Shown one piece after another: positions 34,004 to 42,100 of a stretch of DNA of 64,000 nt. Below the pieces are notes generated by a model. That model saw nothing but the letters and a program-made list of their open reading frames with translations. It was not told the DNA's origin and ran no database searches. The stretch spans positions 36,638 to 100,637 of the forward strand of contig CALKVK010000034.1 of NCBI GenBank assembly GCA_937996235.1, given 5' to 3'. Every line of letters starts with the position of its first letter. Position 1 is the stretch's first letter. A program made the translations under genes and the position numbers. The DNA is from an uncultured bacterium (lineage in GTDB: Bacteria; Planctomycetota; JAJSAM01; JAJVHW01).

Positions 34004-34322
34004 CGCGATGCCGACCTCCCGGTCCGCGGCACCCTCCGGGCACCGGTGGGGCGGGATGCTAGCCCGCATCGTCGACCAGGTCTCGCGGCGAGTGCGGCTG
34101 CGAGGCCGACGGAGCATGGGCTGCTCGAGCCGCGGCCCGCGGTGCGCCACCGCCCCGGCGGATCCCGTCTGGAGGACCGGGCCGGGCGTGCCGACACCGA
34201 GGCGAACGCCCCCGGCGCTGCGGCGATCTCATTCCGGGGCGGCCCGGCACGCGCGGGCTACCATCGAACGGCCGTTGCGGCGCAGACGCCGGAGACGGTC
34301 ACGTACAGCGGAGAGCGATGCG
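34004..34322. other. Divergent promoter region, FHA-pseudokinase / clpP
   Basis: About 320 bases. TACCAT at 34259-34264 precedes clpP by about 58 nt and is the best -10 candidate; GGAGAG near 34312 is the clpP ribosome site. I see no gene or hairpin of note. Confidence 0.4.
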
Positions 34323-34949
34323 ATGCAGGCACGGTACGACGCCCCCCGCGGGGCGAGGCTCGACGACGACGAGGACGGCGAGGAGCGGGCCCCGCAGACG
34401 CCCGGCGCGCTCGTCAAGCACCTGCTCGAGAGCCGCACCGTGCTGCTGACCGGCCCGGTCACGGACGAGCTGAGTCAGCGCATCATGGCGCAACTCCTCG
34501 TGCTCGACGCCCAGGACACGACGAAGCCCATCCGCATCTACATCAACTCGCCGGGCGGCTCGGTGGACGCGGGCTTCGCCATCTACGACTGCATGCGCTT
34601 CGTCCGCAGCCCCGTCTATGCGATCTGCGCCGGGCTCGCCGCCAGCGCCGCCACCCTGATCCTGCTCGGCGCCGCGAAGGGCCGACGGATCTCCATGCCG
34701 AACACGCGCTTCCTGCTGCACCAGCCGTCGACGGGGATGCAGGGTCAGGCGAGCGACGTGGCGATCGGCGCGCGCGAGATCCTGAAGCTGCGCCAGCGCC
34801 TGAACGAGCTCATGGCGCAGGAGACCGGGCAGCCGCTCGAGCGCATCGCCACGGACACCCACCGCGACTACTGGATGTCCGCGGAGGAGGCGCTCGAGTA
34901 CGGACTGATCGACTCGGTCGTCGCCTCGGCCGCCGACCTGCCGGCCTGA
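34323..34949 (+). CDS. clpP: ATP-dependent Clp protease proteolytic subunit
   Basis: 208 residues. Catalytic Ser108 (ICAGLAASAATLIL), His133 (RFLLHQPSTGMQ) and Asp182 (DTHRDYWMSAEEALEYGLID) are all present, and YINSPGGSVDAGFAIYD is the oxyanion-region motif. The Ser block reads AASAAT where most ClpP have AASMGA, a modest departure. It forms the 14-mer barrel fed by ClpX or ClpA. No Clp ATPase is beside it; Planctomycetota often carry more than one clpP. The N-terminal 25 residues are acidic and disordered. Confidence 0.95.
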   Translation: MQARYDAPRGARLDDDEDGEERAPQTPGALVKHLLESRTVLLTGPVTDELSQRIMAQLLVLDAQDTTKPIRIYINSPGGSVDAGFAIYDCMRFVRSPVYAICAGLAASAATLILLGAAKGRRISMPNTRFLLHQPSTGMQGQASDVAIGAREILKLRQRLNELMAQETGQPLERIATDTHRDYWMSAEEALEYGLIDSVVASAADLPA

Positions 34950-34966
34950 GCGCACGAGCGGTGCGA

Positions 34967-34984
34967 CCCGGCGGCTGAGCCGGG
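34967..34984. terminator. Possible bidirectional hairpin between clpP and the convergent lipoprotein gene
   Basis: CCCGGC (34967-34972) pairs with GCCGGG (34979-34984) around a 6-nt loop in the 51-bp gap between the convergent stops. There is no T-run, so the evidence is modest. Confidence 0.3.
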
Positions 34985-35000
34985 GCGCGGCGGTGCGGCG

Positions 35001-36707
35001 TCAGTTCTCGTACGGCAGCACGATGCGTCCGATCCGCGGCGCGTGGCCGGGGGCTCCGAGCGCGTCGAAGCGCACGCGGAACCGGACGAACCGCAGCGCG
35101 GGCACGGCCGCGAGATCCGCCGTCCAGTCCCCGGCGCGCTCGACGTCGGGGCCTCCGTCTGGGCCGGACGGGGCGGTCTGGAACTCGAGGACCGGGGCCG
35201 CGCCGTCCGTTCGCACCGCGGGCGACGCCGTCGCCGCGCGCCAGGCAGGACGCGCCGTCCCGCTGTCGTACCAGCGCGACCGCGCCTGCGGCACCGCGCC
35301 GACGACCAGCAGCTCGACGTCGGGGAGCAGGCGCAGGCCCCCGCCGTCCTCGACCAGCGCGAACTCGTCGTCGTCGAGCGCGGCCGCGATGCGCAGGCCG
35401 GGCGGCAGCTCGACGCTGACGTCGACCAGGAACGGCTGCCCCGGCCGCAGGGGCAGCGGCATGTCGAACGGCACGTCGACGTAGGCGCGACCGTCCGCGT
35501 CGAGCTCCACGTCGAGTCCGCTCTCCGCTCCGGCGACGCGCACGAGCTCCGCGAAGTGGGCGTTGCTCGAGAAGCTCGGATCGGCCCGGTCCAGCATGGT
35601 GGGACCGGCGGCGACGTGCGCCGCGACGATCTCGTCCCCCTCGACGGCGCCGTGGAGACCGATGCGCAGCGCGGCGGCGCCGCCGGAGACGGCGCCGGAT
35701 CCCGGGAACACGACCTGGAAGTGCAGGAGGCGCCGCTCGGGCAGGTCCAGCACGGCGCGTGCGGGATCGACGACCTGTCGGCGCAGGACACCCGCGCGTG
35801 CGACCAGCAGCCCCGGCGCCTCGGGCGCGGCCCAGTCGCACGTGGTGGCGGCGTCGTCGACCATCTCGGTGGTCACGAAGTCCTCGACGATCTCGTGGAG
35901 GTGACCGGCTGCCGTCCGGAACACGACCTCGGCGTGGTCGGCGGGGTTGCCGGCGAGGTCGAGAACGGACGGCTGCACGGCGACGCGGACCTGTGCTCCC
36001 GGCGGCAGGGGGTGGAGGGGTCGGACGACCACCCGCAGCAGGTCGGGCGAGATGCGGGCCGAAGCCTCGACCGCACGACCGTCCACCACGCACCGGATCG
36101 CGCCTTCGGTGCGCAGCGACTCGCGGGCGAGCGGCTCGTCGAAGCGCAACTCGACATGGCCGCCGGGCCGCACGTCGAGCGCTCCCGCGGCCGGCACGGT
36201 CTCGACGACGCGCGGTCCGACCACGTCCACGTGGCGCCGCGCCTCGACGCGGAACGCGAGCTCGACGGTGGCGGCGAGCGCGTCCCCCGCTGCCGACCGG
36301 ATGGAGCGCGGCGACCCGCCGCCCTCGAGTCGCAGGACGAGCGGCTCGCCCTCGGGCAGCGTGCGACCGGGCCGCGCGGCGACGAAGACCCGGTTCCCAC
36401 GCGACCAGGCGCGCAGCCGCCGGAGGCGCCTCCCGTCGGCGCGCTCGATGCGCACGGAACGCAGCCCGACCGACGCCGGATCGACTGTGTCGGACAGCTC
36501 GACCTCGAGTGCCTGGCGCAGGCCGAGAGCGCCGTCGCGGACGTTGGAGCCCACGAGGCGCAGCGCCGCCGGCCGCGACGCGACGGACAGCGGACTCGCG
36601 CGATCTCCCGCCGGTTCGCAGCCGGCGCCCGCGACGAGTGCGAGCCCAGCCAGCGCCAGCGGCACCACCGCCTCCGTCCATCCCCGCCCGAGCACGCGCA
36701 ACGACAT
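35001..36707 (-). CDS. Lipoprotein with Ig-like (Big_5-type) domains
   Basis: 568 residues. Lipobox LVAGAGC gives an acylated Cys near residue 30. At least two Ig-like Big_5 domains follow (about 45-150, with VELSDTVDPASVGLRSVRIE; 155-270, with VVETVPAAGALDVRPGGHVE and LRFDEPLARESL, then VLDLAGNPA). The C-terminal 300 residues are beta-rich without recognised motifs. Such proteins are surface or periplasmic. AAGGAGGAGG lies directly before the ATG. An ECF sigma gene lies upstream on the same strand, separated by 250 bp that include TGTGACAAAC (36756-36747) as a possible regulatory site. Confidence 0.82.
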   Translation of the reverse strand: MSLRVLGRGWTEAVVPLALAGLALVAGAGCEPAGDRASPLSVASRPAALRLVGSNVRDGALGLRQALEVELSDTVDPASVGLRSVRIERADGRRLRRLRAWSRGNRVFVAARPGRTLPEGEPLVLRLEGGGSPRSIRSAAGDALAATVELAFRVEARRHVDVVGPRVVETVPAAGALDVRPGGHVELRFDEPLARESLRTEGAIRCVVDGRAVEASARISPDLLRVVVRPLHPLPPGAQVRVAVQPSVLDLAGNPADHAEVVFRTAAGHLHEIVEDFVTTEMVDDAATTCDWAAPEAPGLLVARAGVLRRQVVDPARAVLDLPERRLLHFQVVFPGSGAVSGGAAALRIGLHGAVEGDEIVAAHVAAGPTMLDRADPSFSSNAHFAELVRVAGAESGLDVELDADGRAYVDVPFDMPLPLRPGQPFLVDVSVELPPGLRIAAALDDDEFALVEDGGGLRLLPDVELLVVGAVPQARSRWYDSGTARPAWRAATASPAVRTDGAAPVLEFQTAPSGPDGGPDVERAGDWTADLAAVPALRFVRFRVRFDALGAPGHAPRIGRIVLPYEN

Positions 36708-36957
36708 CCTCCTCCTTCAACGTATCAGCCCGGCCGCCGTTCCTCTGTTTGTCACATCTCTGCGGCGACCGGGAGCAGCGCTCGCCGCGCGCTGCGCGGA
36801 CCCCGCCGCACGAGCGAGCCGCGGAGCGGCGCCGTGCGGCCGACTCGGTGGTCGCATGCGCCGATCTCGGGATCGTCACGGGCCGCCGCGGGTCGAGGAG
36901 CCGCCGGCAGGCGGCCGACCGGCGCGCCGACCGGGCCACGGAGGCGCCGGCTCAGAC

Positions 36958-37590
36958 TCAGGCAGGCGGGCCGCTGTCCTCCTCGTCCAGCGCGGTCCCG
37001 AGGATCTCGCGCAGGGCGGCATGCGCCCGGTTGAGCCGCGACTTCACCGTTCCCGGCGGCACACCCAGGATCTCGCCGATCTCCTCGTAGCTGCGCCCCT
37101 CCGGATAGCGCAGGACCACGACCCGCGCGAGCTTCGGCGAGAGGCGCGCAACCGCCCGGCGGACGAGCTCGACGCGCTCCGCCGAGAGGGCCCCGGCGAG
37201 CGGGCCGGTGGCCTCGGACGCGGGGTCGCGCACGTCGAACGAGCCGGCCGGATCCCCGGACTCCACGCCGGCGAGGGCCTCCGACGGCGGCGCGGCCGAG
37301 CGGTGACGACGTTCGCGGCGCCGCAGGTCGATCGACTGGTTCACGACGACGCGGTGCAGCCATGACGTGAACCGAGCGCGCGCCTCGAACCGGGCGCCCT
37401 TCCGGTACACGGTCAGGAACGCCTCCTGGACCGCATCGGCCGCGAGCGCGGCATCCCCCAGCACCCGGTACGCCAGGTCGTACGCGCGCCGATGGTGACG
37501 GCGGAACAGCTCGGAGAACGCCGAACGCCGCACGCCCGGGTCGTCCGACCCGAGCCGCGTCACGAGCTCGACGTCCGTCGCATCCTCCAT
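36958..37590 (-). CDS. ECF-family RNA polymerase sigma factor (no adjacent anti-sigma gene)
   Basis: 210 residues from the ATG at 37590 (GGAAGG upstream); a longer frame to 37749 adds a low-quality Arg-rich segment. Region 2: HRRAYDLAYRVLGDAALAAD then AVQEAFLTVYRKG and FTSWLHRVVVNQSIDLRRRE. Region 4: LARVVVLRYPEGRSYEEIGE then ILGVPPGTVKSRLNRAHAAL. No zf-HC2 gene is next to it, unlike the other two ECF genes in the window. It may regulate the Ig-like lipoprotein gene downstream. Confidence 0.92.
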   Translation of the reverse strand: MEDATDVELVTRLGSDDPGVRRSAFSELFRRHHRRAYDLAYRVLGDAALAADAVQEAFLTVYRKGARFEARARFTSWLHRVVVNQSIDLRRRERRHRSAAPPSEALAGVESGDPAGSFDVRDPASEATGPLAGALSAERVELVRRAVARLSPKLARVVVLRYPEGRSYEEIGEILGVPPGTVKSRLNRAHAALREILGTALDEEDSGPPA

Positions 37591-38004
37591 CCCGAACAGC
37601 CCTTCCAACCTGTTCCGACGCCCGAACCGTCGGCGAGCGCGCGGCAATCCTGCCCGGCGCGTCGCGAGGGGGGGCGTCACCCGGCGGCCACCGAGGGAGA
37701 TCCCACACCCGGTCGTTTCGATCCACTTCCCCGAGCCACGATCCCACAACGCGTCGCGAAGGGAACCGGCGGCAGCCGCGCGCGATCAGCGCGCCCTCAC
37801 ACGGTCCGCCTCGGGCTGCGCGAGGTCGATGCCGTCCGCGACACCGGGCCCCGGCCCCACCCGGTCCGGCAGTCTCCCGCAGCGACCGCCGCAGGCGCGG
37901 CAGCGAGACACCGCACGGCCGTTCCACGCCCGCCGGAGCCACCTCCCGCGCACCACGTCCGGTCCGCCTCCATCCGCCCCATCCGACGAAGACCCGATCG
38001 CCCC

Positions 38005-38036
38005 GGAGCTCCGCGGACTGGGAGCTCCGCGGACTG
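38005..38036. repeat. Perfect tandem duplication of a 16-bp unit
   Basis: GGAGCTCCGCGGACTG occurs twice head to tail (38005-38020, 38021-38036). Two copies only. Confidence 0.85.
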
Positions 38037-38254
38037 GCACGGCCCCGCCAGCCGCACACACGAACCGCGACCCCGCCTCTCGTCCGCGCACGTGGCCGCG
38101 TCCGTCCGCGCTAGCTCGACCGCCGCTCGACTGCGATCGGCGCTCCCCGGAGCCCCCGGCTCGGCCCGGCCGCCCCGCGCAAACGGCCTCGACCAGGCTC
38201 GCCGGCGGCGTCTCGATGTGAGAAATCCGGCTCTCAGGACGAGAACCAACTTGA

Positions 38255-38286
38255 CACGCAAGGCTCTCACATTGAGAGTTTGCGTG
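38255..38286. promoter_or_regulatory. Imperfect inverted repeat upstream of the small secreted protein gene
   Basis: CACGCAA (38255-38261) and CTCTCA (38264-38269) pair with TGAGAG (38273-38278) and TTGCGTG (38280-38286) around CAT, with a small bulge. TTGACA (38251-38256) overlaps its left edge. It could be an operator or a hairpin; the gene starts 133 bp further on. Confidence 0.4.
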
Positions 38287-38419
38287 CCTCATGGTCGATG
38301 GGGCGGCCGAACCGGGTGCCCGTACCGCCGCAGGGGTGGACAGGGAGCCTGGAGCGGGTCGCGCTCACCGGTCGACGCAGCGCAGACGACGCTGCGTGCA
38401 GGCGCCTGGGAGGATTGAC

Positions 38420-38782
38420 ATGCGCGCTCGCGTCCCCGTCCTGTCGCTCGCCGCTGCCGCGGTTCTCGCCTTCGCCGGCATGAGCGCCGACGCCACGCCG
38501 ACGGCCCTGAACAGCCTGAGCGTCGTCGACCAGAACGCCGTCGCGGTCCAGCTCGTCGCGGATGCTCCCGCGAGCCTCGCTGGCGCCCCCTGCGCCACGC
38601 TCGAGGGCCCGGCACCGTTCTCCGGCGTCCCTGTCGCCGTCAACGTGCTGCACCCCGGCCCGAACTCCATCGTCGTCCCCCAGCTCAACATGGGCTGGTT
38701 CACGGTGATGGGACCGTTCGCCCCGGCCACCTGCGCTGCAGCGGGCGGGCAGATGGACGACGTGCCAGGCGAGTACCGCTAG
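38420..38782 (+). CDS. Small secreted protein, unknown function
   Basis: 120 residues. A signal peptide (1-28, cleaved around ADATP) is followed by about 92 residues including two Cys (in GAPCATLEG and ATCAAAGG), which would form a disulphide, and an NVLHPGPNSIVVPQLNMGWF core. It begins 6 nt after GGGAGGAT, a good ribosome site. No family recognised. It stands alone at the left edge of the lower-GC segment. Confidence 0.65.
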   Translation: MRARVPVLSLAAAAVLAFAGMSADATPTALNSLSVVDQNAVAVQLVADAPASLAGAPCATLEGPAPFSGVPVAVNVLHPGPNSIVVPQLNMGWFTVMGPFAPATCAAAGGQMDDVPGEYR

Positions 38783-39119
38783 CACTCACCGATCGAGGAG
38801 TGCTGGGCGCCCACGGCGCTTGTCACGACCCTGTTGGGGCAGACCGTCTGAGCGTGCACGCTGACTCGCGCCTGAGTAGCGGGATCAGTCGCTGCGGCTT
38901 GGCACAGCCGCGAGCCAGCCTGAACTATCGGAGTGACGCACACTCCTCGTCAGCGGCTGACACCGAGAGCCAGCCGACCTGCTGCTGCTTCAGCCTCGAC
39001 GCCTGAGGGCGATCGACTCTTCCGTCCCAGTCGCACGACGCGCGGCACCGCACACGCCTGCGACGTGACAGCGACTCTCCCACGGCCTGAACAGTGGGCT
39101 CGGCGCACTCAGCCCACGT
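38783..39119. other. Intergenic stretch, convergent genes
   Basis: About 340 bases between the small secreted protein gene and the 3' end of the giant hybrid kinase. I see only a weak hairpin (GGAGTG 38930-38935 / CACTCC 38941-38946). No gene or RNA. Confidence 0.4.
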
Positions 39120-42100
39120 CTAGCTCACAGCCGTGCTAGCCCGCGCAACGACGCGCCGCACATCGTCCAGCGTGAACGGCTTGGCGAGGACGCAGTCCAC
39201 GCGAGCGCCACCGATCTGAACGTCCTCGATGTCAAGACCATACCCCGTCATCACGACAATCGTGCACGACGGACATGACTTCTGGACGTGTTCAGCCACC
39301 TCTATGCCGCTCATCTGCGGCATGTGCACATCGGTCACCAACAACTCGAACCGACTCCCCTCGCGCAGGAGCTCTAGCACGGCACTCCCACAAGCCACGT
39401 TCGTCACCGCAAACCCGAGAGACTCCAGCATCGTCCCAAGGACACGTCGAACGCCCTCCTCGTCATCAACGACTAGCGCACGCCGCCCGTCGCCACGGAC
39501 GACAGTCGTCGGACTCGCAACCTCGGAGCGCACGGCAACGACGCTCTCACACGTCGCTCCATCCTCCGGCAGCACAACGCAGACGTCGGTCCCTTCCCCG
39601 ACGACGGACTCCACGACGATCTCGCCTCCGTGTCGCTCCACAATCTCGCGTGCAATGGCGAGTCCGAGTCCGTTCCCGCGCTCGCCCTTCGTGCTGAAGA
39701 ACGGATCAAAGATGCGATCCATGACATCCGCAGGTATTCCGTCGCCGGTATCCTTCACAGAGACACGGACCTCCCCATCCGCAACCGTGCACCGCACCGA
39801 GAGATTCCCGCCAGCCGACATCGCATCAACCGCATTCAATACAATGTTGGTAAACACCTCACGCAATTCCGGCGCGAATCCCCGCACATGCGCACCCTCT
39901 GCGCACTCAACCACCGCGACTACTTCGCCCCGCCGCGAGCCACGCCGGGCCGACCACCGGACGCGCGTGAAGTCAATGACCTCCCGAACAAGTCGCGCAA
40001 GGTCGATCCGCACGAACTCTTCCTTCGGTGCTGACCGAGTCGAAGACTGAATGCGCTTGATTACCGCTGCGCCGTCCAAGGCAGCTCGCTCGACAACTTC
40101 CAGTGACCTCCGAACCTCGCCGCGCACGCCATCCTGAAGCAGGATCTGCGTCTCCCCCAGAACCACCGCGAGCAGATTGTTGAAGTCGTGCGCCACCTCA
40201 CCTGCCAGTTGTCCCAACACTCGCAGGCTCTCCGCACGCACAGCCTCCGCACGGATGCGCCGCAACTCCTCCAGCGACGCTCGCAACTCCTGGACGAGCC
40301 TCGCATTCTCCAGCGCCAGCGCAGCCTGCGCTGCAAAGCCCTCGAGGAGTTGCGAATCCGACGGCGAGAACGACCTGGGAAGTGTCCGATTCTCGACATA
40401 GACGAAGCCCAGATACACTCCATGAGCATACAGTGGCGCTATCATGAGCGATCTGGGCCTATACAGTCGCACGCTGGGCGACTCCCCGAGCCCGGCATCC
40501 CCGCACGCGTCGTCAAACACAACGGCGCGCCCGCATGCGCGAACATGCTCGATTGCTGACCGACTCACCTCCGCGTCCTCGATCCTGATGTCTTCAATTA
40601 GCTCATCAGTCGCAACCTTGGCGCACGCCGCCGAACCCTCCAGTTCAACCACGGCAACAGCGCGCTCCGTGCGAGTTACTGCGACAACGCCCGCAACAAC
40701 CTCCCGTAGCACCGAATCGACGGAGTCGCACGAGCGCAGTCTCAACGCCGTTCGCAGTACGCGTTCCAGACCGGCTGCTCGACCGCGTGAACCTCTGAAC
40801 CGCACCGACTCTGTCCGGAGGTGCGCCTGCAGCGCCGTAAGGCGTTCGTCACCTGGTTCTATCGCGAGGGCCTGCGCCGCATTCAGGCCCGCCGCTTCCG
40901 CAATCACGTCATAGGGAACTACATCCGCTCGCGCTGTTGCCCCGTAGATTCGAAGCGCCCTCATCCATTCCCTAACGGCAGCGACAACTACCTCCGCCTG
41001 TTGATCCGCTTCCGTGTCATCACCAAGAACACGGTCGGACAATGCTATTGCCAGCTTCCATTCCCACGCACTGACTCCGAACGGTCGTGCGCGCTCAGAC
41101 TCTCCTCCATTGCACCGGAACCACCGCGCCGATTCCATGGATCTCGCGTTTCCCCAGACGAGTGCCTGGGCGTGGAGCGCCAGCGCAACGCTTCGACTAC
41201 TAGGTGAGTACTCCGCTGACTCCGCAAGCTGCCGAACCTCCTTCAGCAGTGACTCCAGCGTCCAGTTCTCCGTCCCAGATCGTGCCAAGACACGGCAAAC
41301 AGCCCCGACGCACGGCGAACTCGTCGAGCCCTCCCGCGCGAAGGCCATGAAGGCGACACGAACTCGACACAGCGAGTCGCCTCCACGCACAACCCAGCGG
41401 AACAGCGCCCTCGCTGAACGCACTACTCCAGCTCGTCCACGCAGTCCGGCGCGGAGCTCGCCCATATTCATTGTCTCGCGGTGGCCATGCTCGTCGGCTA
41501 CGTAGGCCACCCAGTTCCGCCAATGAACGCGCGAGAGGTCTGTCGGTTGTGGGATCGAGGCTATTGGCAGCGGCGCATCAGCACGTGACCTGCATGCTTG
41601 GGTGACCGCGTCCTCAATAGCTCGCCAGACTCCCGTCCCGCACCCAGCACCCTCGATACTCTGAGCCGCGTCGAGTGCCCTAGCAGCCTCGTCGCATCTG
41701 TCTCGATCGACGTATGACATCGCTGCGCGAGTCCAGTTCCTCCGCGCTTCAGAACGCAGACCCCATCTTTCGCATCGCGCCCCCAACGCTTCCCACGCAC
41801 TCCCGCCCTGCCCGCCGTCGCCGACTGCTTCGGTCGCAAGCAGCAAGTTCGTCTCAATTCGCACTCCTGCGAGTACGGCTCCGGTCCAATCTGCGACCGT
41901 ACGCGCCCAGCACAGAACACGTACAGCGGAATGCGAACGTCCCGAGCCTCGAAGAATGTCACCCAGCGCCCCCAGCGCGTCCGCAAGCCCTGGGTTCTGC
42001 CATCGCCGTTCATCTACACTGGCGCGGATACTCCTGCGAAGGAGCCGAATAGCCGCACGCACGTCGCCACTGCATCGCAGAGCGATCGCGCCAAACCGCG

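Larger units (their letters stand above)
37591..38419. other. Long non-coding stretch with tandem and inverted repeats
   Basis: About 830 bases with no gene I believe; the open frames here are Pro/Arg/Ser-rich artefacts of GC content. It contains a perfect 16-bp tandem duplication (38005-38036), an imperfect inverted repeat (38255-38286) and several TGAGA/TCTCA half-sites. The base composition changes toward its right end. Confidence 0.45.

Noticed and set aside
29138..34978. 1946-codon plus-strand open frame opposite the kinase genes
   Set aside because: Antisense to a kinase with all motifs; low-complexity Arg/Ala translation.
38255..38286. Integron attC site
   Set aside because: The inverted repeat lacks the conserved attC core ends, and there is no integrase or cassette array.
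37786..38292. Minus- and plus-strand frames of 130-170 codons in the non-coding stretch
   Set aside because: Pro/Arg/Ser-rich, no ribosome site, no domain; both strands open equally.
38800..39139. Short plus-strand frames after the secreted protein gene
   Set aside because: No ribosome site or recognisable protein character.
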